Source: LZORAL124-50-18 sp051208045
GTDB lineage: Bacteria; Pseudomonadota; Gammaproteobacteria; Pseudomonadales; Oleiphilaceae
DNA: 64,000 bases
Direction of reading: 5' to 3'
NCBI GenBank assembly: GCA_051208045.1
Contig: JBPJFY010000004.1
Coordinates: 124,001 to 188,000, forward strand
The notes under the pieces are model-generated. The model was given only the letters and a program-made list of their open reading frames with translations. It made no database searches and was not told the DNA's origin. Position numbers and translations under genes: made by a program. Shown here one piece after another: positions 36,313 to 45,207 of the stretch (position 1 is the stretch's first letter; every line of letters starts with the position of its first letter).

Positions 36313-37758
36313 ATGACAGAAAGAATCCCCGCAGAAGACCTCAGCGCAAAAGTCGACAAGCTCAAACAAAGCAAGGTACCGAAAACACAAACTGTTGAGC
36401 TCTACGCCAGTCGAAAGAAAATCTACGTTAAGGAAATCACCGGCTTCTTCCAAAAAATTCGTACATGGTCGTTGTGGGCGTTAATGGGGATGTATTTTGC
36501 TTGTGCCTGGATATCGGTGAATGGCAGTCCATTGATCCATTTTGACCTCCCGGAGCGAAAATTCCATTTGTTCGGCACCACTTTCTGGCCACAGGACTTT
36601 GTGCTTCTCGCATGGTTGTTAATTATCTGTGCGTTTGGCTTGTTTTTCATCACAACAATGTTTGGCCGAATATGGTGTGGCTATACCTGCCCGCAGACGG
36701 CCTGGACATTTATTTTCATGTGGCTGGAAGAGCGTATCGAGGGCAGCCGTAATCAGCGCATGAAACTGGATAAGTCTGCCAACACGTCCGGCAAAGTGCT
36801 GAAAAAAGTAATGAAACACGGATCCTGGTTGCTCGTGTCTTTTGCCACCGGACTGACCTTTGTCGGCTACTTCTATCCCATCCGGGAGTTGGTACCGGAT
36901 CTGATGACATTCCAGATCGACAGTGGCTGGGCACTCTTCTGGATCGCATTCTTTACCGTAGCGACCTACGTCAACGCGGGATGGCTGCGCGAGCAGGTCT
37001 GTCTCTATATGTGCCCCTATGCACGATTCCAGTCCGCGATGTTTGACCAGGATACCATGGTGGTTTCCTACAACCCTCATCGAGGGGAGCCTCGTGGAAG
37101 CAGAAAAAGAACTACGGATCATAAGAGTGAAAACCTGGGCGACTGTGTTGACTGCAACATGTGTGTTCAGGTCTGCCCGACCGGGATTGATATCCGGGAT
37201 GGCCTCCAGTATGAGTGCATCGGTTGTGCTCTCTGTATTGATGCGTGTGACCAAATCATGGAGAAGATGAATTATCCCAAAGGCCTGATCAGCTACACAA
37301 CAGAAAATGCCCTGGATGGTCATAAAACCCATCTGGTACGTGCCAAGTCCGTCGGCTACCTTACGGCGCTTGTTGTGATGATCTTTGCTGTGGTCTATTC
37401 CGTCGGCACTCGAATTCCACTGGAGCTGGACGTGTTGCGGGATCGAGGATCATTGTACCAGTTCACTTCCATGGGATTGATAGAAAACACCTACACGTTG
37501 AAAATCGCCAATATGGCCGATGTAAAACGCACGTTCAGCATCAGCGTTTCCGGCATTGATGGTATTACAATTTCGACACCGACAGAAATCGACATTGCGA
37601 GTGGTGCTGTGGCGTCGCTCCCGACCAGTGTAGAAGTCAGCAGTGACGCCATCCAGAAAACCAACTCTGAAATCACATTCCGGGTGCAGGCAAAAGACGA
37701 TGAAACGGTACAGTCAGAATCAGACAATCGTTTCCTTGGCCCACCTCCGGTAAGATAA
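36313..37758 (+). CDS. ccoG: cbb3 oxidase assembly protein CcoG (FixG/RdxA)
   Basis: A 481-residue membrane iron-sulfur protein that takes part in copper reduction during cbb3 oxidase assembly. Several N-terminal helices, the CGYTCPQTAW motif, then two 4Fe-4S clusters in CVDCNMCVQVCP and CIGCALCIDACD, another helix and an Ig-like periplasmic C-terminal domain. First gene of the ccoGHIS unit. Confidence 0.96.
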   Translation: MTERIPAEDLSAKVDKLKQSKVPKTQTVELYASRKKIYVKEITGFFQKIRTWSLWALMGMYFACAWISVNGSPLIHFDLPERKFHLFGTTFWPQDFVLLAWLLIICAFGLFFITTMFGRIWCGYTCPQTAWTFIFMWLEERIEGSRNQRMKLDKSANTSGKVLKKVMKHGSWLLVSFATGLTFVGYFYPIRELVPDLMTFQIDSGWALFWIAFFTVATYVNAGWLREQVCLYMCPYARFQSAMFDQDTMVVSYNPHRGEPRGSRKRTTDHKSENLGDCVDCNMCVQVCPTGIDIRDGLQYECIGCALCIDACDQIMEKMNYPKGLISYTTENALDGHKTHLVRAKSVGYLTALVVMIFAVVYSVGTRIPLELDVLRDRGSLYQFTSMGLIENTYTLKIANMADVKRTFSISVSGIDGITISTPTEIDIASGAVASLPTSVEVSSDAIQKTNSEITFRVQAKDDETVQSESDNRFLGPPPVR

Positions 37759-37847
37759 CGGCCTTGAGTCTCTCGCCGGTTTTACCTGCCGGAGACTCAG
37801 CCCCCATCAAATTTATTATCATTCGCTCCTTTCGGTTGTCTCACATT

Positions 37848-38375
37848 ATGGTTAATCAAAACTCCGTTCCGCCTTGGTATAAACAGTTCTGGCCTTGGTT
37901 TTTATTGTCTATTCCCGTGGCCTCAGTGATTCTAAGTATGCTGATGATCAGCCTCGCCATCACGCGCCCACACTCCATGGTCAGTGATGATTACTACAAG
38001 GATGGCCTTGCCATCAATCAGGATCTGTCAAAGGATACGGCCGCCATTCGGCTGAACATTTCGGCCAGCGCTCACACCGATCACGAAAGCAAGCAACAGC
38101 AAGTGTTACTCAGCGGTCTTCTCCCCGATACCAACTACGATTACCTGCTGCTGAAACTAGAACACCCCACCCTGCCGGTAGAAGACAAGCTGTTCCAGCT
38201 TATCCCCAGCGAAACACATCATTACAGCAACTACATTGATGAATCCATTGAGGGAAAACGGTATGTCACCCTGACGCCGGCCGATGATAGCTGGCGTCTG
38301 ACCGGGGAGGTGGAGTTTCCCCTGACACACGTAAAACTCACACCGAAGCCTGTGCAGGGAAATCGCCAACCGTGA
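37848..38375 (+). CDS. ccoH: cbb3 oxidase assembly protein CcoH (FixH)
   Basis: A 175-residue membrane-anchored protein with one helix (WPWFLLSIPVASVILSMLMI) and a periplasmic domain beginning with the typical DDYYKDGLAINQDL. It assists assembly of the oxidase. ATG 37848 is chosen; the frame opens at 37764, but the extra 28 residues have no family match. Its stop overlaps the ccoI start. Confidence 0.92.
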   Translation: MVNQNSVPPWYKQFWPWFLLSIPVASVILSMLMISLAITRPHSMVSDDYYKDGLAINQDLSKDTAAIRLNISASAHTDHESKQQQVLLSGLLPDTNYDYLLLKLEHPTLPVEDKLFQLIPSETHHYSNYIDESIEGKRYVTLTPADDSWRLTGEVEFPLTHVKLTPKPVQGNRQP

Positions 38376-40846
38376 TCCAGACGGAAGCGGCTTCCTGTTT
38401 TCATTGTGGCCTGCCAATTCCTGCGGGTATCACGCTGTCACTCGACTATGACAGGGAACGTCGCGATTTTTGCTGTGAGGGCTGCAAAGCGGTCAGCTAC
38501 TCCATCATTCATAACGGATTGGATGGCTACTATCGACAGCGGGAAGCCATCCCCGAAAAAGCCCGGGAACTCGATACTCAACTGGAGCAACAGCTCGCGC
38601 TCTATGACCGGGATGATATACAGCAGGAAATTGTGGAGCCCAACAACGAGGAAACCGACGAAAGCTCTCACACAGTAAAACTCTACCTGGATGGTATCAC
38701 CTGCGCCGCCTGTATCTGGTTGATCGAAAGCTACACCAATAAGATCCCCGGCGTGTTGAACCTCACGGTGAATCATACCAATCACGTCGCTACCCTCAAC
38801 TGGGCGCCTCAAGAGATTCAGCTAAGCCACATTCTCACAGCCATTTACCAGATTGGCTATAAAGCCAGACCGTTCAAGACCGATGAAGTTGAAAAGGCAC
38901 AGCAAAAGGAGCAGAAACGTGCTGTGCTCAGGCTGGGTTTGGCCGGCATCGGGATGATGCAGAACATGATGCTGTCCGTTCCGTTGTACCTGGGAACCAC
39001 ACAAATCAGCGATGAGTTTCTGACTTTTTTCCGGTGGATTAGCATGATCGTCGCTACACCGGTTGTGTTCTATTCCGCTGCGCCTTTTTTTCGGGCGGCA
39101 CTCCGTGATTTGAAAACCCGACATTTGACCATGGATGTTCCGGTCTCCATTGCGATTTTGGCGGCCTTTTTAGCAAGCTGCTGGATCACGGTGAGCGGCG
39201 GTGAACATGTCTATTTCGATTCGGTCTGCATGTTCACATTCTTTCTGACGCTCGGGCGATTCTTGGAAATGCGCTCGCGGTTTAAGGCCAGTGCGAGCAT
39301 GAACAAGCTGGCAACATTGCTTCCTCAAACCGCAAACCTGATCTCTCCTAACGATGAAGTAACGGTAATACCCACGAAACAACTGAAAGCTGGTGATCAT
39401 GTGCTGGTGCGCCCCGGGGAGACTATTCCCTGTGACGGCGAGGTGATAGCAGGCGTTTCCACGGTTGATGAGTCTGCCCTCACCGGCGAACATTTACCCG
39501 TTACCAAGACCGTTGGCTGCGCAATCATCGCAGGCACCATCAATACAGAGTCTCCACTCTCCTTACGGGTCATTTACACCGGTGCGGAAACTCGCATTTC
39601 ATCCATTGTGAAGCTTTTTGAACAGGCCATTTCCGAAAAGCCGCGCGCCGCCCAAGTGGCAGATAAAGTCGCCAGTTATTTTGTCGCTGTGTTATTGATC
39701 ACATCACTTACCGTGTATTTTTTCTGGTTCCATGAAGATCCACAAAAGGCCTTTGAGATTACTTTAGCCGTGCTCGTGGTAACCTGTCCGTGCGCTCTGT
39801 CCCTGGCAACGCCAACCACCTTTACCTCCGCACTGGACGGATTACGACAGATTGGTTTCCTCAGCATTCGCGGACACGTTCTCGAAACTCTGGGACAACT
39901 TCAGCGGGTGCTTTTTGACAAAACAGGAACGCTGACACGGGGTGAACATGTGATCGTCGAGACCTCATTTTTACAGTCTGCTGAGGAGCAACGTTGCAAT
40001 GGCATCGCCATTGCCATGGAATCTCGATCCTCTCACCCGCTCGCACGCGCTTTTACACCGGAGGCACTGCCCAGTATCCCCTGCAATCCCTCGAATATTC
40101 AGCAAATCACCGGGAAAGGTATCGCCGCAACTATTGCAGGCCAACAATATCGCCTTGGCTCTTACCGCTTTGTGGCTGAAATTCTCCCGAGTATTCTGGA
40201 GGATGACCTGCAGCAGCGGGAGAGCTTACCCCTGCCTGACAAAAGCTTAAGTACAAAAGTATTCTTGGCCGATGAGCATGCGATTCATGCCGTATACCAC
40301 TTGCAGGATGCGATTCGTGCAAATGCGACAGACACCATCCAATGGCTGAATCAGGCTGAGATCAAAACTGAAATACTCAGTGGGGATACTCAAAGCACTG
40401 CCACCGCTGTAGGAAAAGTGATCGGCATCGAGGTATGCATAGGTGGCGCGACGCCGGAAGAAAAACTCGATCATTTGCGTCACCTGAGAGGTCGAGGCGA
40501 GAAAATCGCTATGGTGGGCGATGGCATTAATGATATCCCCGTCATGGCGGCCGCCAACCTGTCCATCGCCATGGGAAAGGCCAGTGATATTACCAAGGTT
40601 CACGCGGATGCCATATTGCTCAAAGATGATCTGGCCGTTATCCCGCAGGCCATTGTCATGGCTCGACGCGCCAATCGGATATTGCGACAAAACCTGACCT
40701 GGGCTGCCGGGTACAATTTGACGGCGTTACCTTTGGCCGTCGCAGGATACATCCCCCCCTATCTCGCGGCAGTGGGCATGTCCTTAAGCTCACTGATTGT
40801 GGTATTGAATGCGCTTCGAGCCAGAAAACCGGTAAACTTAGGGTAA
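38372..40846 (+). CDS. ccoI: Copper-transporting P1B-type ATPase for cbb3 assembly
   Basis: An 824-residue P-type ATPase (FixI/CopA2 type) that delivers copper for the CcoN site. N-terminal Cys-rich segment (CFHCGLPIP, CEGCK), a heavy-metal domain with GITCAACIWL, the intramembrane CPC in VTCPCALSLATP, phosphorylation motif DKTGTLTRG, the SSHPLARA His-Pro motif and GDGINDIPVM. All catalytic elements are intact. Starts at GTG overlapping the ccoH stop by 4 bases. Confidence 0.96.
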   Translation: MIQTEAASCFHCGLPIPAGITLSLDYDRERRDFCCEGCKAVSYSIIHNGLDGYYRQREAIPEKARELDTQLEQQLALYDRDDIQQEIVEPNNEETDESSHTVKLYLDGITCAACIWLIESYTNKIPGVLNLTVNHTNHVATLNWAPQEIQLSHILTAIYQIGYKARPFKTDEVEKAQQKEQKRAVLRLGLAGIGMMQNMMLSVPLYLGTTQISDEFLTFFRWISMIVATPVVFYSAAPFFRAALRDLKTRHLTMDVPVSIAILAAFLASCWITVSGGEHVYFDSVCMFTFFLTLGRFLEMRSRFKASASMNKLATLLPQTANLISPNDEVTVIPTKQLKAGDHVLVRPGETIPCDGEVIAGVSTVDESALTGEHLPVTKTVGCAIIAGTINTESPLSLRVIYTGAETRISSIVKLFEQAISEKPRAAQVADKVASYFVAVLLITSLTVYFFWFHEDPQKAFEITLAVLVVTCPCALSLATPTTFTSALDGLRQIGFLSIRGHVLETLGQLQRVLFDKTGTLTRGEHVIVETSFLQSAEEQRCNGIAIAMESRSSHPLARAFTPEALPSIPCNPSNIQQITGKGIAATIAGQQYRLGSYRFVAEILPSILEDDLQQRESLPLPDKSLSTKVFLADEHAIHAVYHLQDAIRANATDTIQWLNQAEIKTEILSGDTQSTATAVGKVIGIEVCIGGATPEEKLDHLRHLRGRGEKIAMVGDGINDIPVMAAANLSIAMGKASDITKVHADAILLKDDLAVIPQAIVMARRANRILRQNLTWAAGYNLTALPLAVAGYIPPYLAAVGMSLSSLIVVLNALRARKPVNLG

Positions 40847-40866
40847 GACTTCTTCAGGCGTTCGTT

Positions 40867-41082
40867 ATGGAAATTTTGTATATATTAGTTCCCCTTTCGA
40901 TCATTCTCGTTTCTATTGCGGTCTATCTGCTGGGATGGGCAGTGAAATCGGGACAGTTTGATGATCTTGAGGGACCAGCACACCGGATTTTATACGATGA
41001 TGATGAACACATGATTCCAAAATCCACCAAGAATTCCCCCTCCCCCGAGAACACAGAAAAAGGTCAGGCGCCGAGTGAATGA
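40867..41082 (+). CDS. ccoS: cbb3 oxidase assembly protein CcoS
   Basis: A 71-residue protein with one N-terminal membrane helix (EILYILVPLSIILVSIAVYL) and the typical GQFDDLEGPAHRILYDDD segment. Needed for maturation of the oxidase in other bacteria. It follows ccoI by 20 bases and overlaps the next gene by 8. Confidence 0.94.
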   Translation: MEILYILVPLSIILVSIAVYLLGWAVKSGQFDDLEGPAHRILYDDDEHMIPKSTKNSPSPENTEKGQAPSE

Positions 41083-41773
41083 GTTAGGTCCTTATCTGTC
41101 CGCGATGATGATCGGTTTCTTCGGCTCGGCACACTGTTTGGGCATGTGTGGTGGTATCGCGAGCGCGCTCGCACTGAAAACCCCCACTGGCCCCAGCTTT
41201 TACCTCAGACTGTTTTCTCAAACCACGCTCTATAACCTCGGAAGAATTCTGAGTTATATGACACTGGGCGCGTTGGTTGGCCTGATTGGTGTCACCATTG
41301 CTGAAGCCTGGTCGACGTTCCAATATCTCCTTAGATCAATTGCTTCACTGATGCTGATACTGGCCGGTTTTTATCTCACCGGTTGGTGGAATGGCCTTCG
41401 CCGGCTTGAGCAGGGAGGAGCCTGGCTATGGAAACAACTCACACCGTTGAACGAGCGCATCCAGCAATCATCATCTGGTGCCAAACCATTACTGATGGGA
41501 CTGGTATGGGGCTGGTTGCCCTGCGGTCTGGTTTACAGCGCACTCACGTATGCGGCAGTGCAAGGCAGCGCGATCAAAGCGGCCAGTGTGATGCTGGCCT
41601 TTGGACTCGGGAATTTACCTGCGATGATCGCCACGGGATTCCTTGCCCGATTCGTTCACCGTATTCGTCAAAACCGGCAGGTGCACATAGTGAGTGGTTT
41701 AATGCTCATTGGCTTTGGCATCTGGAGTTTCCCCGGTTTGAGCGGGCTGCTCATCGCCGGGCCAGCAAATTGA
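41075..41773 (+). CDS. TauE/SafE-family membrane protein of the cbb3 cluster
   Basis: A 232-residue polytopic protein often encoded directly after ccoS. It has FGSAHCLGMCGGIASAL near residue 18, a metal-type Cys/His motif typical of the DsbD-like branch, and about six membrane helices. The start is GTG overlapping ccoS. The last 75 bases overlap the 3' end of sctU on the other strand. In Pseudomonas this gene is followed by hemN and anr; here the type III secretion genes are next. Confidence 0.87.
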   Translation: MNELGPYLSAMMIGFFGSAHCLGMCGGIASALALKTPTGPSFYLRLFSQTTLYNLGRILSYMTLGALVGLIGVTIAEAWSTFQYLLRSIASLMLILAGFYLTGWWNGLRRLEQGGAWLWKQLTPLNERIQQSSSGAKPLLMGLVWGWLPCGLVYSALTYAAVQGSAIKAASVMLAFGLGNLPAMIATGFLARFVHRIRQNRQVHIVSGLMLIGFGIWSFPGLSGLLIAGPAN

Positions 41774-42862
41774 GCCATCCTCCTGAATTTCTGGCACGCT
41801 CTGATGATCGGCATCCCATTGCGTACGCATTGATTTTAAAAAACGGTATACGGTGGCGGTTGCCTGTATGGCCTCACGCGGAATAAAATCCCCGCACACT
41901 GTGCACTTATGTAGTGTTCGCGCCAACCAATAATAGCGTACGACCGGAACCTGATGCGATTGCGCATATTGAATGGTGACTTTTGCATGTTTGTCTGTTG
42001 CTTTGTATAGGATTCTAGGAAGTTGGCTTCCTGCTGCATCATAGTTCAACGCAATTGCGATATGAGTAGGATTTACCACCACCACGTCCGCATTTTTCAC
42101 ATCTGCCAGGGATGGTTGTGGTGATTGCAATAGTTCGCTCGCCAGCGTCTTTCGTTTACTTTTAATATGGGGATCGCCTTCGGCGTTCTTCCGCTCCTGC
42201 TTTTGCTCCTGATGGGTCATCTTAAGGCGATCATCATGGAATCGCTTCTGAATTAGCAGGTCCAATCCGCTGATGGCAAACAATAACAGCATCACAGGAT
42301 AGAGCACGTTGCCAAGAATGTCGGACACTCCGGGAAGCACATGCAAAGCGCGCACGCCAGACAACCCCAGCAGGTCGTTCAGTACAGATTTTAGCAGCAC
42401 GACGCCCAGAAAAAATAACAGCACGGTTTTCAAAATCGAAGTAAACAGTTCCCAGAATTTGTCTTTTGAAAACAAATTTTGAATCTGCTTCACGGGACTT
42501 AACTTACCGGGATCAGGTTTGATTTTCGTTGGCGCAAAAACGAAGCCTGATTGCAACCAGGTTACCGCAATTTTAAACAGACTCGCAAAGACCAACGCCC
42601 CTCCGGCCATCAAACCAAACAACTTCAGGCCGTCCATCGCCATCAGTTCGAGGCTATCACCAAACGGGCGGGCGCTCAGCGATTCGGAAGCGTCTGTCAT
42701 ACGCTGGAACAACGCGAACGCAGCTTCACTCCCCTGCTCCAGAACAAAATACACGCACAGTACGCCAGCAAACTTGAGCACATCCTGGCTCTTGGCAACC
42801 AGACCTTCTTTACGGGCATCCTGTTGCTTCTTTGGCGTTGCTTTTAACGTTTTCTCGGACAC
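41699..42862 (-). CDS. sctU: Type III secretion export switch protein SctU
   Basis: A 387-residue FlhB/YscU-family protein of the export gate. Four N-terminal membrane segments, then a cytoplasmic domain with the autocleavage motif NPTH (Asn264-His267) in VVVNPTHIAIALNYD, followed by the usual processed C-terminal half. The self-cleavage switches substrate class. At 387 residues it is longer than the usual 350 because of a hydrophilic tail, and the last 75 bases run antisense to the TauE-like gene. Last gene of the sct operon. Confidence 0.95.
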   Translation of the reverse strand: MSEKTLKATPKKQQDARKEGLVAKSQDVLKFAGVLCVYFVLEQGSEAAFALFQRMTDASESLSARPFGDSLELMAMDGLKLFGLMAGGALVFASLFKIAVTWLQSGFVFAPTKIKPDPGKLSPVKQIQNLFSKDKFWELFTSILKTVLLFFLGVVLLKSVLNDLLGLSGVRALHVLPGVSDILGNVLYPVMLLLFAISGLDLLIQKRFHDDRLKMTHQEQKQERKNAEGDPHIKSKRKTLASELLQSPQPSLADVKNADVVVVNPTHIAIALNYDAAGSQLPRILYKATDKHAKVTIQYAQSHQVPVVRYYWLARTLHKCTVCGDFIPREAIQATATVYRFLKSMRTQWDADHQSVPEIQEDGSICWPGDEQPAQTGETPDAKANEH

Positions 42863-42869
42863 AGGGTAC

Positions 42870-43661
42870 CTACGACGGAAACAACAGGGCGAAGGAATGA
42901 TGCAGCAGTTTGAAGTTCAGGAATTCCGCCGTACCATGCTGCCATAACATCGATCCATACAAATACAAGACAACCAAACCGGCCAGGCTTTTCACCGGCA
43001 TCGCCATGAAGTACACCTGTAACTGGGGGCTGTACAACCCGACAAACGCGAAGATCATTTCAATGACCAGCAAAGTTAATATCAAAGGCAATGCATAGAT
43101 GATGTACTGCACGCACATGGCGTTAAAATGCTGGATAACCGTCTGGGTAGCATCCTCACCTACGGCAGGTAACCAGGCCGTCACAGGCCATAGCACATAG
43201 GTTTCTACCAGGAAGCTGAACAACCATGCAAAAGCACCCAGCTCAATCATGAGTACAAGCGCAGCCTGAAGCAGAAGCACGCCCGTAATGGATGTCATAT
43301 TGCCGGTTTCCGGATTGATTTGCTGGCCCATAAGCGCGCCACGCTGTGTGTCGAAAACGGTACCGATGGACTCAAACAGCCAAAAAGGCAGTGCTAAAAA
43401 AAATCCGACCAATAATCCAATGATGGCCTCTTTGCCGTACAGGCCAAGGATTTCGTACCAATCCATCGCCTGAATGCTGGTATCATGAAATATGGAAACG
43501 GATACCGGCAGGGAAATACCCAGTGCCACCCCAATGCGCAGTATGCCCTTCAAGTATCGTCCTGATAACACAGGCACAATAAGAAAACAAACGAGAATAC
43601 GAGGCAATGCCAGCGCCATGCTTGAGATAAATTGATTCAAGGGCACAATGGCTTCGTACAT
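42870..43661 (-). CDS. sctT: Type III secretion export apparatus protein SctT
   Basis: A 263-residue FliR/YscT-family inner-membrane protein, part of the R5-S4-T1 export gate. Begins FISSMALALPRILVCFLIVP and has about six to eight hydrophobic segments. Separated from sctU by 7 bases and from sctS by 6, consistent with one operon. Confidence 0.94.
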   Translation of the reverse strand: MYEAIVPLNQFISSMALALPRILVCFLIVPVLSGRYLKGILRIGVALGISLPVSVSIFHDTSIQAMDWYEILGLYGKEAIIGLLVGFFLALPFWLFESIGTVFDTQRGALMGQQINPETGNMTSITGVLLLQAALVLMIELGAFAWLFSFLVETYVLWPVTAWLPAVGEDATQTVIQHFNAMCVQYIIYALPLILTLLVIEMIFAFVGLYSPQLQVYFMAMPVKSLAGLVVLYLYGSMLWQHGTAEFLNFKLLHHSFALLFPS

Positions 43662-43667
43662 ACACCC

Positions 43668-43925
43668 TCACAAAGACGGTATCAAAGCCAGAGACTGAGA
43701 CGCCAGAGCCAATAACTCTCCGCCTACCCAGCGAGCAGAGAAATAGAGTGCAGCCCCCACAGCAACCAATTTCACCGCAAAAGGCAGCGTTTGATCCTGA
43801 ATCTGGAAAATCGATTGAATCAATGACACGGTCACCCCGGAAATCACCGCTGCCAGTATGGGTGGTGCAGTGAGCATCACGACCAGCAGTACGCCTTTTT
43901 CAAAAAAAGACAGCACCTCATACAT
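43668..43925 (-). CDS. sctS: Type III secretion export apparatus protein SctS
   Basis: An 85-residue FliQ/YscS-family protein with two helices; the PPILAAVISGVTVSLIQSIF segment is diagnostic. The start at 43925 (MYEVLSFFEKG) gives the standard family length; the longer frame from 43979 would overlap sctR and is rejected. AGGGTG precedes the ATG. Confidence 0.95.
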   Translation of the reverse strand: MYEVLSFFEKGVLLVVMLTAPPILAAVISGVTVSLIQSIFQIQDQTLPFAVKLVAVGAALYFSARWVGGELLALASQSLALIPSL

Positions 43926-43936
43926 AAGTCCGCACC

Positions 43937-44623
43937 CTACACATAGGAAAGTACCAGTCCATTGAGCAATTTGCCCCACCCATCCACCAGAACAAACAAC
44001 AGAATCTTCAAGGGTAAGGAAACCATCATGGGCGCAACCATCTGCATGCCCAATGCCAGCAGTAAGTTGGAAACGATTAAATCGATCACAAGAAAGGGGA
44101 TGTAAATCAAAAAGCCAACTTCAAAGCCGGTTTGAAGCTCGGAGACAACAAACGCAGGAAGCACAACACTCAAATCATTTACCGTGGCCTTGCTCGCCAT
44201 CTCTTCCGGCCACAGCTTCATCACCGATTCCAAAAACAAAGTTTTTAACTCCGGTTTGGTATGCTCCTCCATAAAGCCTTTGATTGGCGTTACCACAGAA
44301 ATGGCATGATCAAAAAGCTCTTCTGTTTGCAGTGCTTTGAAATCGATGTTTTTTGCAACATCCGTCACTTCATGAAATGTCGGGGCCATCACCAGCACGC
44401 TGATGGCAAGGGCAATGGCATAGAGCGCCATGGTAGGCGGTGCCTGCTGAACCCCCATGGCGTTTCGAACGATGATAAGCACGATCGCGATTTTAAGAAA
44501 CGACGTGGAAATGATTAACAGCAACGGGAGTAACGCCAGCCCCGTCAGTACAACGGTTAGCGTGATGGGATCAAAACCCGGATTCACAACCAGGCTCCTT
44601 GTGGTGACTGCGTTGATGGACAA
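43937..44623 (-). CDS. sctR: Type III secretion export apparatus protein SctR
   Basis: A 228-residue FliP/YscR-family protein. The diagnostic TSFLKIAIVLIIVRNAMGVQQ-type segment is near residue 41, and VLVDGWGKLLNGLVLSY closes the protein. Four helices are expected. If translated from 44623 it overlaps the preceding gene by 53 bases; a shorter start is possible. It forms the core pore with SctS and SctT. Confidence 0.95.
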   Translation of the reverse strand: MSINAVTTRSLVVNPGFDPITLTVVLTGLALLPLLLIISTSFLKIAIVLIIVRNAMGVQQAPPTMALYAIALAISVLVMAPTFHEVTDVAKNIDFKALQTEELFDHAISVVTPIKGFMEEHTKPELKTLFLESVMKLWPEEMASKATVNDLSVVLPAFVVSELQTGFEVGFLIYIPFLVIDLIVSNLLLALGMQMVAPMMVSLPLKILLFVLVDGWGKLLNGLVLSYV

Positions 44624-45173
44624 ATAGGTCTACTTCGGTGTTGAGTACTTGTGACAAAGCGCCCGAGAGTGAGACTTGTCGTGCTTTTAACCAGCTGTGC
44701 GTATGCCCCCTGGCAGCCTCAACAAGCACCCGAGCTGCGCTCGCACCCGCGCCGCCGGGCTGAAGGTTCACCTGCAACATACCCAACACGGGCAGGCAAA
44801 CCGAAAACCGGGCCATCGAGGCAAGGCTTGGATTCTTATGCGCTTGTTGCCACACCCCATGGAGTGTTTGTACAACAGACTCGACCGTCGGCAGATTCTG
44901 AGACCAGGCAGTCCCTGATAACGGCTGCCCACCCGCCACGGCTGAATTTTTGGCGTTGGTCATTCCCACGGGGAGCGGAGTTTCGATACCGGTCGAAGGT
45001 TGAGCAGAACTGACTGCGTTATACCGAACGTCTGAAAAATGTTCCGAAAAGGAGGCCTTGGCGCACAACTGATCAAACCATTGAGTATCTTTCCGACAGG
45101 CGTCATTCTTCTCGGTCACATCCTGCCTTAACGGCGGCGACGGAGAATGCTGTGAAAGTTCCGAAATACTCAT
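44571..45173 (-). CDS. Probable SctP/HrpP-like needle-length or substrate-switch protein
   Basis: A 200-residue protein (232 if started at 45269) encoded between sctD and sctR. The first half is Ser/Pro/Asn-rich and disordered-looking; the last 75 residues resemble a FliK/YscP-type hook-length domain (LPVLGMLQVNLQPGGAG then WLKARQVSLSGALSQVL). In the hrpJ operon of P. syringae the HrpP gene lies between the SctD-like and SctR-like genes. Assignment is by position and domain character; sequence similarity is weak. SctQ is less likely because no SpoA-like pattern is seen. Confidence 0.6.
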   Translation of the reverse strand: MSISELSQHSPSPPLRQDVTEKNDACRKDTQWFDQLCAKASFSEHFSDVRYNAVSSAQPSTGIETPLPVGMTNAKNSAVAGGQPLSGTAWSQNLPTVESVVQTLHGVWQQAHKNPSLASMARFSVCLPVLGMLQVNLQPGGAGASAARVLVEAARGHTHSWLKARQVSLSGALSQVLNTEVDLFVHQRSHHKEPGCESGF

Positions 45174-45207
45174 CTGAAACGCAGTTCGTGGTAAACCTGA
45201 ACGGAAA

